From contig MFJR01000005.1 of NCBI GenBank assembly GCA_001780955.1, positions 135 through 33,639 on the forward strand: DNA of 33,505 nt, written 5' to 3'. The translations under genes and the position numbers were made by a program. This DNA comes from Candidatus Gottesmanbacteria bacterium RIFCSPLOWO2_01_FULL_39_12b (GTDB lineage Bacteria; Patescibacteriota; Microgenomatia; 2-02-FULL-39-11). Numbering within the stretch: position 1 is the stretch's first letter; each line of letters starts with the position of its first letter. The notes below the pieces were generated by a model. That model did not search any database. It was not told the DNA's origin and saw only the letters and a program-made list of their open reading frames with translations. Of this stretch, positions 4,419 to 12,762 are shown in pieces.

Positions 4419-5432
4419 ATGATCGGGAAACTTATCACCAAAAAGCGCCTCGTTATCGCCATCCTTCTAATTGTTATAGGGTTTGCAGTCTATAATTATT
4501 TTTTTGCCTCTTCTAAGACTAAAAATGGGGAAACAGCCCGGGTGAAAAAAGGAACACTTGAGGAAAAATTAACGATATCAGGAACAGTGGACGCCGAAGA
4601 AAAAGTTACCCTTCGCTTTCAAACTTCGGGAAGGCTCACCTGGGTAGGGGTAAAAGAGGGAGATTATGTCGGGAAATACCAAAGCATAGCTTCACTTGAC
4701 CCACGAGAAGTCAAAAAAAAATTACAAAAAGAACTGAATGATTATCTTAACCAGCGAGGAGATTTCGATCAAAAAAACAAAGATGACTATCGGGATAAAG
4801 TGATGACAGATACAATCAAACGAATTCTTGACAAAGCTCAAAACGATTTAAATAATTCGGTCCTCGATGTTGAGATTCAGAATTTAAGCGTGGAATACGC
4901 CAACCTTTGGACGCCAATTGAAGGTATCGTCACTAAAATCACCAGTCCCTACGCGGGAACAAATATCATTCCGACTCAAGCAGAGTTTGAAATCATTAAC
5001 CCCAACTCAATTTTTTTCGAAGCCTCTGCCGATCAGTCAGAAGTGACCAAACTTTATCAGGGAATGACAGGTGAATTAATTCTGGATGCTTATCCGCAAA
5101 CTTCCCAAAGCGGCACGATCAATAATATCTCTTTTATACCTAAATCAGGAGAAGCTGCTACTGTCTACCTGGTCAAATTTATATTCAATCCTGATAATTC
5201 CGATTATAAATATCGGATAGGTATGGGAGGTGACCTGACTTTTATCCTGAAAAAGAAAGAAGATGTACTTTATACACCTGCCAAATATATTAAGAGTGAT
5301 AATGGTAAGAAATTTGTCAAAGTTAAAGAACAAAATCAAGAATTAAAAAAATATGTCGAAACCGGTATGGAGACGGATAACGAAGTGGAAATTACCTCCG
5401 GTCTAAATGAAGGAGAGACAGTTGTCAATTAA
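4419..5432 (+). CDS. HlyD/MacA-family exporter adaptor (system 1)
   Basis: 337 aa from ATG 4419. An upstream in-frame ATG (4320) would extend into the divergent gene and past the promoter, so it is rejected. N-terminal basic stretch and one membrane helix (~9-27, VIAILLIVIGFAVYNYFF), then a barrel-sandwich domain (KVTLRFQTSGRLTWVGVKEG), a short charged helical hairpin (~105-165), the second half of the barrel (WTPIEGIVTKI) and a beta-barrel/membrane-proximal domain. In diderms MacA links an ABC permease to TolC; here it probably works outside a single membrane. The stop overlaps the ATPase start by one base (TAATG), so translation is coupled. Confidence 0.85.
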   Translation: MIGKLITKKRLVIAILLIVIGFAVYNYFFASSKTKNGETARVKKGTLEEKLTISGTVDAEEKVTLRFQTSGRLTWVGVKEGDYVGKYQSIASLDPREVKKKLQKELNDYLNQRGDFDQKNKDDYRDKVMTDTIKRILDKAQNDLNNSVLDVEIQNLSVEYANLWTPIEGIVTKITSPYAGTNIIPTQAEFEIINPNSIFFEASADQSEVTKLYQGMTGELILDAYPQTSQSGTINNISFIPKSGEAATVYLVKFIFNPDNSDYKYRIGMGGDLTFILKKKEDVLYTPAKYIKSDNGKKFVKVKEQNQELKKYVETGMETDNEVEITSGLNEGETVVN

Positions 5433-6103
5433 TGATCACGCTTTCAAATGTCTACAAAGAATATAAACTGGACGGGGAAGTTTTTACCGCTCTAAAAAAT
5501 ATCAATCTTAAGATTCTAGAGGGTGAATTTACGGCCATAGTCGGTCCATCGGGATGCGGCAAGTCTACTCTGATGCATTTGATCGGGCTGCTGGATATTC
5601 CTTCAAAGGGCAATATCTCCATATTTGATAAAGATGTCTCAAAACTTAACGATAATCAGCTATCAAAACTCAGAAACGAATTTATCGGCTTTATCTTTCA
5701 GCAATTTAACTTAATCAATAAACTTAACGTCCTGGAAAATATTTTGCTCCCTACAATCTATAGCCGAGCAAAACTTGATTTTGATCCTTTAAAAAGAGTC
5801 TGGGAACTTTTAAAACGATTTGGTATCGAGGAAAAGGCAAAATCTTTTCCCAATAAACTTTCGGGGGGTCAGCAACAAAGAGTGGCTATCGCCCGGGCAC
5901 TGATCAATAAACCAAAATTAATTCTGGCAGATGAACCCACGGGTAACCTTGATTCCAAAAACGGAGCAATGATCATTTCCCTCCTGAAAGAGCTTAATAG
6001 GAAGGATAAAATTACGGTAATTATAGTCACTCATGATGTTCATATCGCCGAAAATACCAGGCGGAAAATCAGAATGCTGGACGGAGAGATAGTCAAAAAA
6101 TGA
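5432..6103 (+). CDS. ABC exporter ATPase, MacB/LolD type (system 1)
   Basis: 223 aa, a stand-alone nucleotide-binding domain. Walker A is GPSGCGKST (38-46), Q-loop IFQQFN, signature LSGGQQQR (143-150), Walker B LILADEPTGNLD (163-174) with an intact D-loop, switch His201. The subfamily drives mechanotransmission exporters or lipoprotein/peptide release with FtsX-MacB permeases. Adaptor upstream and permease 1 nt downstream form one operon. Confidence 0.93.
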   Translation: MITLSNVYKEYKLDGEVFTALKNINLKILEGEFTAIVGPSGCGKSTLMHLIGLLDIPSKGNISIFDKDVSKLNDNQLSKLRNEFIGFIFQQFNLINKLNVLENILLPTIYSRAKLDFDPLKRVWELLKRFGIEEKAKSFPNKLSGGQQQRVAIARALINKPKLILADEPTGNLDSKNGAMIISLLKELNRKDKITVIIVTHDVHIAENTRRKIRMLDGEIVKK

Positions 6104-6104
6104 G

Positions 6105-7310
6105 ATGAATTATTTGCTTTTTATAATTAAATCATCGATAGAAGACTTTCGCCGTAACAAAGTCAGGACCTTTTTGACTTCGCTAGGTATTCTCATCGGA
6201 GTTTCCTCGGTAGTACTTCTGATTGCTTTAGGCTTGGGCATGAAAAAATATATCGAAAACCAGTTCGAGAGTCTGGGAACAAACCTTTTAAGAATTGTCC
6301 CGGGAAAAATTTTACAGGGTGGAGGATTTCGAAGTGGTCCGGGATCACTCGGCGGAGTCAGATTTGATGAGAAAGATTTAAATACGTTAAAAAGAATCAG
6401 GGGTGCGGAATATATCGTACCTATCTTTAGCAAAACCGTAACCGCGACTTTTGGAAGCAACACAGAAATAGCCGATCTTTATGCTACTACCGCCGATGTT
6501 TTTTCAGGTATTAATCTTAAAGTTTCAACTGGAAATGTCTTTACCAGAGAGGATGTAGAAAAAATGGCAAAAGTGGCGGTCATCGGACCAAAAATAGCCA
6601 AAAATCTATTTGGGCAGGAATCCCTGGCACTCAATAGACTGATCAAGGTCGAAGAACAAAGTTTCAAGATTATCGGCGTTCTCGAAGCAAAAGGCGGAGG
6701 TTTTGGCGGTCCGGATCTGGATTCCTTTATTTACGTGCCTTACAAATCAGCTTTGGCTTTTAATCCCGGCAAACAATTTGTTGCCATCGTGATCAAATCT
6801 GCAGATGGGGTTGATCTTTCTAACATTAAAAATGAAGTCAGTCAAAAATTACTTAAAAGATACAAAGAGGATGATTTTTCTGTGATTGAACAGGCAGAGT
6901 TAATCAGTGCCATTTCCTCTATATTTTCTGTAATCAATACGGTCCTGGTTGGCATTGCTGCCATTTCACTAATTGTCGGTGGTATTGGCATCATGAATAT
7001 CATGTATGTTTCAGTTACCGAAAGAATCAAAGAAATTGGAATCAGACGGGCTATCGGTGCTACCAAAAAAGATATTTTATACCAGTTTCTTTCGGAATCG
7101 GTAATACTCTCTCTTCTCGGCGGATTTCTAGGGATTATGCTGGCTTTTATGATCGTCTTTATTTTAAATAGATTTTTCCCTGCTTATATCAATCTGGCCT
7201 CAGTCTTAATCGCCACCGGCGTCTCCAGCGCGATAGGGATAATATTTGGAATTTTTCCAGCCAAAAAAGCGGCTGATTTATCGCCTATTGAAGCGATCAG
7301 ATATGAGTAA
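6105..7310 (+). CDS. ABC exporter permease, MacB/FtsX type (system 1)
   Basis: 401 aa with the family topology: membrane helix ~20-43, a large outside MacB_PCD domain (~48-265), three helices near 270-300, 330-355 and 366-386, and the conserved end PIEAIRYE. The motif GGIGIMNIMYVSVTERIKEI marks the FtsX-like segment contacting the ATPase. Likely substrates are antimicrobial peptides, lipids or lipopeptides, as for relatives; unproven here. The last 8 nt overlap the start of the glycosyltransferase gene. Confidence 0.93.
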   Translation: MNYLLFIIKSSIEDFRRNKVRTFLTSLGILIGVSSVVLLIALGLGMKKYIENQFESLGTNLLRIVPGKILQGGGFRSGPGSLGGVRFDEKDLNTLKRIRGAEYIVPIFSKTVTATFGSNTEIADLYATTADVFSGINLKVSTGNVFTREDVEKMAKVAVIGPKIAKNLFGQESLALNRLIKVEEQSFKIIGVLEAKGGGFGGPDLDSFIYVPYKSALAFNPGKQFVAIVIKSADGVDLSNIKNEVSQKLLKRYKEDDFSVIEQAELISAISSIFSVINTVLVGIAAISLIVGGIGIMNIMYVSVTERIKEIGIRRAIGATKKDILYQFLSESVILSLLGGFLGIMLAFMIVFILNRFFPAYINLASVLIATGVSSAIGIIFGIFPAKKAADLSPIEAIRYE

Positions 7311-8814
7311 AATTAAGGCCAACAGGTATCATATTGCGGTCATTCTGATTGTTCTCGTGAGTTTCATTCTCAGGTTTTATCGTCTTTGGGATCGCTGGGG
7401 CATAGGCAGCGATGATGCCAGAGATATCACCATCGCCATGGAATCGATCAGACGGCGGCAGTTGCCTCTTTTTGGTTCTTTCAGCTCAGCCGGTCCGTTT
7501 GTTTTCGGTCCGCTTTTTTATTGGTTCATCATCATAAGCTATCTTGTCTTTCCGTTTGGGATACCTACTCCCTGGATAATCCTTTCACTAATCGGAGTAA
7601 TCAATGTTTATCTGCTGATTTTAATTGGAAAGATGCTTGGAGGAAATAAATTGTCGTTGATAACCGGCGTACTGGCCGCCACTTCACCGCAACTTATTCT
7701 CCGTTCATCATTTTTATCTCAACATTCTTTGGTTTTAATTTCTACTATTTTTCTTATTTATTTCTTTATTCAATTTTGGCAAAAGGGGAAGTTAATCAAT
7801 ACCTTCTTTATGGGAATAAGTTTAGGAACAGGTTTAAGCATGCATTACCAGATACTTAATCTTTTCATTTTTCTTCCTTTCATCTTGTTTGGTGCATCTT
7901 TAACTATTCGAAAAAAAATATTAGGGGTGATTTGTTTTATTACAGGATTAATCATTCCTTCTCTTCCGCTTCTTATATGGGACTCACACCAGCAATGGGC
8001 AAATCTCAGAAATATAGCCGATTACCTTCTGATCGGACAATATCGAATTTATGTTCCCAACAGCTGGAAGTTGTTTTTGTCTCAATTCTTTCCGGACTAC
8101 TGGTCTTTTGTCACAGGAGGCCAACCCGTTTTCGGATTTGGAATTATGATTAGCTTTTTGGCATTTTTTCTTTACAACCTTATCAAAAAACGTTTATCAA
8201 ACCCGGCTTTTATCCTGATGGTAATTTTTATCCTGTTACTGACAGTTAACAGATATTATCGTGGAGAAAGGTTCGAAGGGTATATGCTATACCTTACTCC
8301 TTTTATCATAATTTTTAGCGCCTGGACATTAAATATTTTTATAAAAGGAAAAAAGATTATTATTAGTTCCCTTCTAATCTCTCTTATAACCATAGCCAGT
8401 TTATTCAGGATTAAAAACGATCTTCTCTATTACCATAATAATTATAAGGAGGCAGAAAAAACTGCAAATTTACTCATAGATAAATATAAAGGAAAAAAAA
8501 TTTCGCTTTATGATTACCACTGGCTAAATTCGGGTTTAAGCTATCCATTAACAGTGGCTCTAAACCAAAGAAAACTCTCAGGTAAAAACGGCATACCGCT
8601 GGGAGTTACCTGTAAGGATTGTCCTATAAACTATCCGGTTGTTACCACCATTTTGGACCTGCCCATTGTAGAATTGGAGAGTGATCAGGCATTAATCAAA
8701 AAAGAAGATTGGAATCCGGTAACTGGGGAAGACATCTACGACGGCCTTATCACCCGCTGGACATATAATAAACTTCAATCCAGTTTCCATTTTATAAAAC
8801 AGCACCCGGAATAG
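7303..8814 (+). CDS. GT-C membrane glycosyltransferase, PMT/ArnT (GT39)-like
   Basis: 503 aa from ATG 7303, within the ATGAGTAA overlap with the permease; an upstream in-frame start (7246) would overlap the permease more and is disfavoured. About ten or more hydrophobic helices. The first outside loop carries GSDDARD, with the acidic pair typical of GT-C enzymes that use polyprenyl-phosphate sugars, followed by FVFGPLFYWF. The C-terminal ~130 residues are soluble and outside. It likely glycosylates a lipid or surface protein. Coupling to an exporter operon suggests envelope building or modification. It ends in a strong terminator that overlaps the stop codon. Confidence 0.75.
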   Translation: MSKIKANRYHIAVILIVLVSFILRFYRLWDRWGIGSDDARDITIAMESIRRRQLPLFGSFSSAGPFVFGPLFYWFIIISYLVFPFGIPTPWIILSLIGVINVYLLILIGKMLGGNKLSLITGVLAATSPQLILRSSFLSQHSLVLISTIFLIYFFIQFWQKGKLINTFFMGISLGTGLSMHYQILNLFIFLPFILFGASLTIRKKILGVICFITGLIIPSLPLLIWDSHQQWANLRNIADYLLIGQYRIYVPNSWKLFLSQFFPDYWSFVTGGQPVFGFGIMISFLAFFLYNLIKKRLSNPAFILMVIFILLLTVNRYYRGERFEGYMLYLTPFIIIFSAWTLNIFIKGKKIIISSLLISLITIASLFRIKNDLLYYHNNYKEAEKTANLLIDKYKGKKISLYDYHWLNSGLSYPLTVALNQRKLSGKNGIPLGVTCKDCPINYPVVTTILDLPIVELESDQALIKKEDWNPVTGEDIYDGLITRWTYNKLQSSFHFIKQHPE

Positions 8815-8830
8815 ACCAGGCGCTGTTTTA
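8796..8830 (+). terminator. Intrinsic terminator of the exporter/GT operon
   Basis: AAAACAGC (8796-8803) pairs with GCTGTTTT (8822-8829), with further GC pairs inside around a 6-nt loop. The stem has A upstream and T downstream, so it could work in both directions; the stop codon of the minus 45-aa ORF lies in it. Confidence 0.8.
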
Positions 8831-8965
8831 TGCCTTACGAATTATCGACTGGTATGCCCCTTTTCGTTCTTGAGCATAGGTATTTACTGCTCCAAATATT
8901 GCTATTCCCGCTAGCGTTAGTGTCAAAGTTATTAAGATAATCCTGCTTTTACTTTTTATTATCAT
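8828..8965 (-). CDS. 45-aa exported peptide, possibly a truncated secreted protein
   Basis: Starts MIIKSKSRIILITLTLTLAG and continues to a likely signal cleavage near NTYAQ, leaving about 19 residues ending SIIRKA. AAGGAGGTGAT, a very strong anti-16S match, sits directly before the ATG, only 2 nt away, so initiation may use this ATG or an ATA codon slightly downstream. Longer CPR exported proteins continue after a similar AYQSIIRK start, so this may be a shortened copy. A box resembling those of the response-regulator operon lies upstream (8999-9016). Confidence 0.5.
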   Translation of the reverse strand: MIIKSKSRIILITLTLTLAGIAIFGAVNTYAQERKGAYQSIIRKA

Positions 8966-8998
8966 CACCTCCTTCCTACTTTCTACTTTATCCTATCA

Positions 8999-9016
8999 AG
9001 CTGAAGAAACGCTTAA
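8999..9016 (-). promoter_or_regulatory. Possible response-regulator box upstream of the 45-aa gene
   Basis: Minus strand TTAAGCG (9016-9010) and TTCAGCT (9005-8999) start 11 nt apart; then 7 nt to a weak -10 (ATAAAG). Compare 18852-18869 and 17074-17091. The first half-site matches TTCAGCT in 5 of 7 bases. Confidence 0.4.
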
Positions 9017-9110
9017 AATGATGTAGGAAAATCAATAATGTGGTAACATTTTATTACTCAATTCTTAAATAAGTCATTCAAATTATAATCATACTTGGGT
9101 TATCGAAATA

Positions 9111-10268
9111 ATGATGCGTAGAAAATTGTTCGGTATACTATTAATCGGTGCCATTCTTTTATGGGGTGCAAAATTATGGCTCCGAAAAGAACAGAATAAA
9201 AATGCGACATCGCAATCTACTAATACTATTAATATAGAAGCAGAAATCCCACAGGATGCGGCTATGCAAAATGACAGCTCTACAGTAACAACAGTTGCTG
9301 AAAATCTCGATACACCGTGGGGAATAGCTTTTTTGCCGGATAAAAGCATGTTTGTTACTGAAAGACCGGGCAGAGTGAGATTTATTGATAGTAACGGCAA
9401 TCTCGATCCCACACCTGTTGGTGAACTTAAAAAAGTAAAAGAAATAGGTGAGGGCGGACTGCTCGGAATAACTCTTCACCCGGATTTTCCCGCAAACCAT
9501 TATGTATATCTGTACTATACGTATAACAGTCGCAGAAACGATACTATGAACCGCGTGGTCAGAATGACTTATGAAAATAACCAACTTACCGGAGAACAGA
9601 TAATCGTAGATGAAATTCCCGGGGCAGCTAATCATAACGGAGGACGCATAAAATTCGGTCCGGATAAGTACCTGTATATTACTACTGGTGACGCCCAAGA
9701 ACCTTCTCAAGCCCAAAATACCAATAAACTCGGAGGGAAAATCTTAAGAGTAACGGATAAAGGTGATCCGGCTCCCGGAAATCCCTTTAATAATTCAGTG
9801 TTTTCTTACGGTCATCGCAATCCGCAGGGATTAGCCTGGGACGGAAACGGAAGACTTTGGGCAACAGAACACGGGCAGTCCGCTCTGGATGAACTGAATC
9901 TGATCGAAGCGGGAAAAAATTACGGTTGGCCGACTATTCAAGGCGATGAACAAAAAGCAGAAATGGAAAAACCGCGACTTCATTCTGGTCCAGTTACTTG
10001 GGCGCCGGCCGGATCGGCTTTTATCGATACTTCCCTCTTTTTCGGCGGTCTAAGAGGCCAAACGCTATATGAGGCAGTTATAAAAGATGATCAGATTACG
10101 ACCTTAAAAGAACACTTAAAAGGACAATTTGGTCGGATTAGGGACGTTATTTTAAGCGATGACGGCATACTCTATTTAACGACAAGTAACCGCGACGGCA
10201 GAGGCACTCCGGCTTCTTCAGACGATAAAATAATCAAAATCAATCCCTTGACCCTCCCGTCATCCTAA
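9111..10268 (+). CDS. PQQ-dependent sugar dehydrogenase-like beta-propeller protein, membrane-anchored
   Basis: 385 aa (ATG 9111 or 9114). One N-terminal membrane helix (~6-23), a linker, then a GSDH/soluble-glucose-dehydrogenase propeller: NLDTPWGIAFLPD, EGGLLGITLHPDF, NHNGGRIKFGPDKYLYITTG, YGHRNPQGLAWDGNG, LWATEHG. The His of NHNGG and the Asp of the TTGD segment match the family's active-site region. Relatives oxidise aldoses outside the membrane with PQQ. No PQQ synthesis gene is in the window and CPR cells are not expected to make it, so cofactor scavenging or another role is possible. The 3' end overlaps the convergent gene by 29 nt. Confidence 0.85.
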   Translation: MMRRKLFGILLIGAILLWGAKLWLRKEQNKNATSQSTNTINIEAEIPQDAAMQNDSSTVTTVAENLDTPWGIAFLPDKSMFVTERPGRVRFIDSNGNLDPTPVGELKKVKEIGEGGLLGITLHPDFPANHYVYLYYTYNSRRNDTMNRVVRMTYENNQLTGEQIIVDEIPGAANHNGGRIKFGPDKYLYITTGDAQEPSQAQNTNKLGGKILRVTDKGDPAPGNPFNNSVFSYGHRNPQGLAWDGNGRLWATEHGQSALDELNLIEAGKNYGWPTIQGDEQKAEMEKPRLHSGPVTWAPAGSAFIDTSLFFGGLRGQTLYEAVIKDDQITTLKEHLKGQFGRIRDVILSDDGILYLTTSNRDGRGTPASSDDKIIKINPLTLPSS

Positions 10269-10668
10269 GTTGTGGATTCAACTGAATATTTTGAGCTGAA
10301 ATACTGCCGTCTGAATTTTCTGTTCCGAATACCGCTACTTTTTCTCCGGCTTTCAAATCAACAACGTTAGCCTTATCAGCTTTATTAATCTCGGTCTTTT
10401 CTGACAACAGAACAATTTTACTGCTGCCATCGGCAAGTTTAACCGTAATCGATTTGTCATCACTCCCAATTATTTCTCCAGCAACTGGCCTGAAACCGCT
10501 CCGGTTCCTATTCTGAAATTGTCCGGTACCACTCTGATGCTGACCATCGCCAAATTGTCTAGCAACACTTTGCGCTTTACTTTCCTGATATTTCATGCCG
10601 GCATAAAAAGAACCTCCTCCTAAAACGATGAGAACAGCTATAATTGCAATTAATTTTGGATTCTTCAA
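10240..10668 (-). CDS. Membrane-anchored OB-like (DUF5666-type) protein
   Basis: 142 aa, starting at TTG 10668 inside a TTGA overlap with the upstream hydrolase stop; GAGG sits 4 nt before it. One membrane helix (~5-24), a Gln/Gly/Arg-rich linker (~33-60), then a small beta domain (VAGEIIGSDDKSITVKLADG; KVAVFGTENSDGSISAQNIQ) of the kind annotated DUF5666 in CPR proteins. Last gene of the nine-gene operon. Function unknown; probably an extracytoplasmic binding domain. Confidence 0.7.
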   Translation of the reverse strand: MKNPKLIAIIAVLIVLGGGSFYAGMKYQESKAQSVARQFGDGQHQSGTGQFQNRNRSGFRPVAGEIIGSDDKSITVKLADGSSKIVLLSEKTEINKADKANVVDLKAGEKVAVFGTENSDGSISAQNIQLNPQLRMTGGSRD

Positions 10669-11675
10669 TTTCCCTCACCCCACTTCAGATATTTGTCAAA
10701 AAAGTCAATGGTTCTTTTAGAAATTTTATCCCAGCCTAAATTCTTGAAGTTGTGGTCCTGTCCTTCATATTCAAAATACTCAACAGCTTTACCCTCTTTT
10801 TTTAATGCCTCATTTAGGTTTTTTGACCATTCTGGTTTTACCTCTTTATCTGCTAATCCCTGGTGTAAACTAATGGGGGTAAAGATGTATTTTAGATAAT
10901 TGATTGGTGATGCGCCATCAAGGGCAGGATTAGAGGACACTGCAGGAGAACGCCTTCCGCCATAAAAACTAGCATTATCAGCAGCTCTTCCACTAGTTGG
11001 AGCCCAAAGCACCAGCGCTTTTACTTTATCTGTTGCCTCAACCGTCCTTAAAGATACCTCGCCTCCCATTGAATGTCCCCACATCCCAATTCTGTTTTGA
11101 TCCGCTTTTGGTAAACTTTTGACTGATGCAATTAAATTTAGTACATCAATTGCATATTCCGGCTTGTGGCCTCCAGCTCTTTGCGCGGGAGTGTCTTCTG
11201 ATTTTCCAAATCCTCGGTAATCAGATGCTAGAGTAATATATCCTTTGGCTGCTAAAATATCTGCCATTGCATGACTGCCATCCCCGCTATTAAATGATTG
11301 AGTATTGAAATAACCGTGGTTTAAGACGATGACCGGAAATGGCCCATTGCCATCCGGCACATTCATCATGCCATAGATTTTTAAGTTATCAGAAGGATAG
11401 GAGAAGACATAACTTGTGTAGTTACCTTCTTTAGATAGTGTTTCCTCTATTTTAATTTCGCCACCTTGATATTGCCTTCTGCGTAAGTCTTCAATAAATG
11501 AAGATGAATTTTGCGTAGTACTTTCCAGTGAGTGGTTACTTTCTAAATTACCATTATCAGATGTTTGAGAAGTACTTATTTGTTGATTGGCCTGAAAAAA
11601 TCCTCTTTGCCAAAGTATATATCCAGCAAAACCTATAATGACTATTACAATTAAAGTTAAGTATAGAGACTTCAT
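10665..11675 (-). CDS. Membrane-anchored alpha/beta hydrolase (S9/dienelactone-hydrolase type), copy 2
   Basis: 336 aa. N-terminal membrane helix (~5-22), a Ser/Asn-rich linker, then an alpha/beta hydrolase with an intact triad: GHSMGG nucleophile elbow (Ser202), Asp276 (GLADKEV) and His308 (GQDHNF); oxyanion region LNHGYF. The active domain should lie outside the membrane. It may act as an esterase or peptidase on envelope or imported molecules. It is a paralogue of the gene just upstream (11704-12762), from which it is 28 nt away. Confidence 0.88.
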   Translation of the reverse strand: MKSLYLTLIVIVIIGFAGYILWQRGFFQANQQISTSQTSDNGNLESNHSLESTTQNSSSFIEDLRRRQYQGGEIKIEETLSKEGNYTSYVFSYPSDNLKIYGMMNVPDGNGPFPVIVLNHGYFNTQSFNSGDGSHAMADILAAKGYITLASDYRGFGKSEDTPAQRAGGHKPEYAIDVLNLIASVKSLPKADQNRIGMWGHSMGGEVSLRTVEATDKVKALVLWAPTSGRAADNASFYGGRRSPAVSSNPALDGASPINYLKYIFTPISLHQGLADKEVKPEWSKNLNEALKKEGKAVEYFEYEGQDHNFKNLGWDKISKRTIDFFDKYLKWGEGN

Positions 11676-11703
11676 TGTTTATGCTTTTAGAATAACCATG
11701 AAA

Positions 11704-12762
11704 CTATTTAAGATACCTATCAAAAAATTCAACTGACCTCTGCATTGCAATGCCAAAGTTATTAGGAATATCGTGATCGTCTCCTGGATAAAGGTATAAT
11801 TCAACATCTTTTCCTGCTTTTTTCATCTGCTCTGTTAAAGTTTCAGAAAATTCAGGTGGAACAGAGTGATCAGCTGTGCCATGATGAAGTTGTAATGGAC
11901 CGGATATATCAGTAAGATAAGAATTTGCAGAAATAGAATTCCAAAATTGAGGATTCTCTTCCGGTGTACCATACTGTTCAATAAGTCCTCTTCTCCAACC
12001 ACCTCTTGTTGAGTTTGTAGGGAAAGGAGATGGTGTTGTTGTACCGCGTCTCCATCTAGCAATCAGATCTGGGTACGACGCAACAACCCCTGCCCAAATA
12101 ACTCCGGCTTTAATATCTTTATTTGCCACCATAGCTCGTAGAGTAATGTGCCCACCCATTGAATGTCCCCACATCCCAATACTATTTGGATCAGCGTCTT
12201 TGTACTTTTTCATAGAAGAAACAGCATTCAAAACGTCAATTGTATAAGCATTTGACCCATATGCACCGATTGCTTGTCCTTCTGAATTATCATGACCCCG
12301 GTAATCAGGCTTAATAACTATATAACCGTTTCTGGCAAATCCATCGACATAAGCTACATATCTTTCTGTAGTCCTATATTCAGCCGGTGGAATATATCCG
12401 TGATTAAATATTATCGCCGGCCATCCGCCAGCTGGCGGATCACCATTTGGCACTGTCAAAAAAGCATATATCTTTAAACCATCAGATTTATATGAGGCAA
12501 TATAGCGCTGATAATTGCTACCAGGTTCAAGCGTTTGCTCAATAGCAATGTCACTTCCTGGGTATTCACCCTTTTTTAAGCTTTCTATAGAAAGAGGCTG
12601 CGGTTGTGTATCATCAAGTCCCCCCATATCATCATTTTGGTTTAGATTATCGGTTACTGTGCTCACAACCTTTTTGACATTATCACTATTTAAGTAGGTT
12701 ATTAGACCAAAACCTATAATAGTAAACACAATGATAATTAAGACTAGTTTAATCTTATTCAT
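11704..12762 (-). CDS. Membrane-anchored alpha/beta hydrolase (S9 type), copy 1
   Basis: 352 aa, the same architecture as its downstream neighbour: membrane helix (~6-24), linker, hydrolase with Ser201 (GHSMGG), Asp298 (GTADHS) and His330 (GDDHDI). It shares the segments IGMWGHSMGG and SDGLKIYAF-like with the neighbour, so the two arose by duplication, but its lid region (~230-285) is longer and carries Arg/Trp residues, hinting at a different substrate. The start overlaps the stop of the serine hydrolase gene by 8 nt. Confidence 0.88.
   Translation of the reverse strand: MNKIKLVLIIIVFTIIGFGLITYLNSDNVKKVVSTVTDNLNQNDDMGGLDDTQPQPLSIESLKKGEYPGSDIAIEQTLEPGSNYQRYIASYKSDGLKIYAFLTVPNGDPPAGGWPAIIFNHGYIPPAEYRTTERYVAYVDGFARNGYIVIKPDYRGHDNSEGQAIGAYGSNAYTIDVLNAVSSMKKYKDADPNSIGMWGHSMGGHITLRAMVANKDIKAGVIWAGVVASYPDLIARWRRGTTTPSPFPTNSTRGGWRRGLIEQYGTPEENPQFWNSISANSYLTDISGPLQLHHGTADHSVPPEFSETLTEQMKKAGKDVELYLYPGDDHDIPNNFGIAMQRSVEFFDRYLK

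Noticed and set aside
10240-12762. Frameshift or gene duplication artefact for the two alpha/beta hydrolases
   Set aside because: Both frames are intact with complete triads and differ over most of their length, so they are old paralogues, not an assembly duplication.
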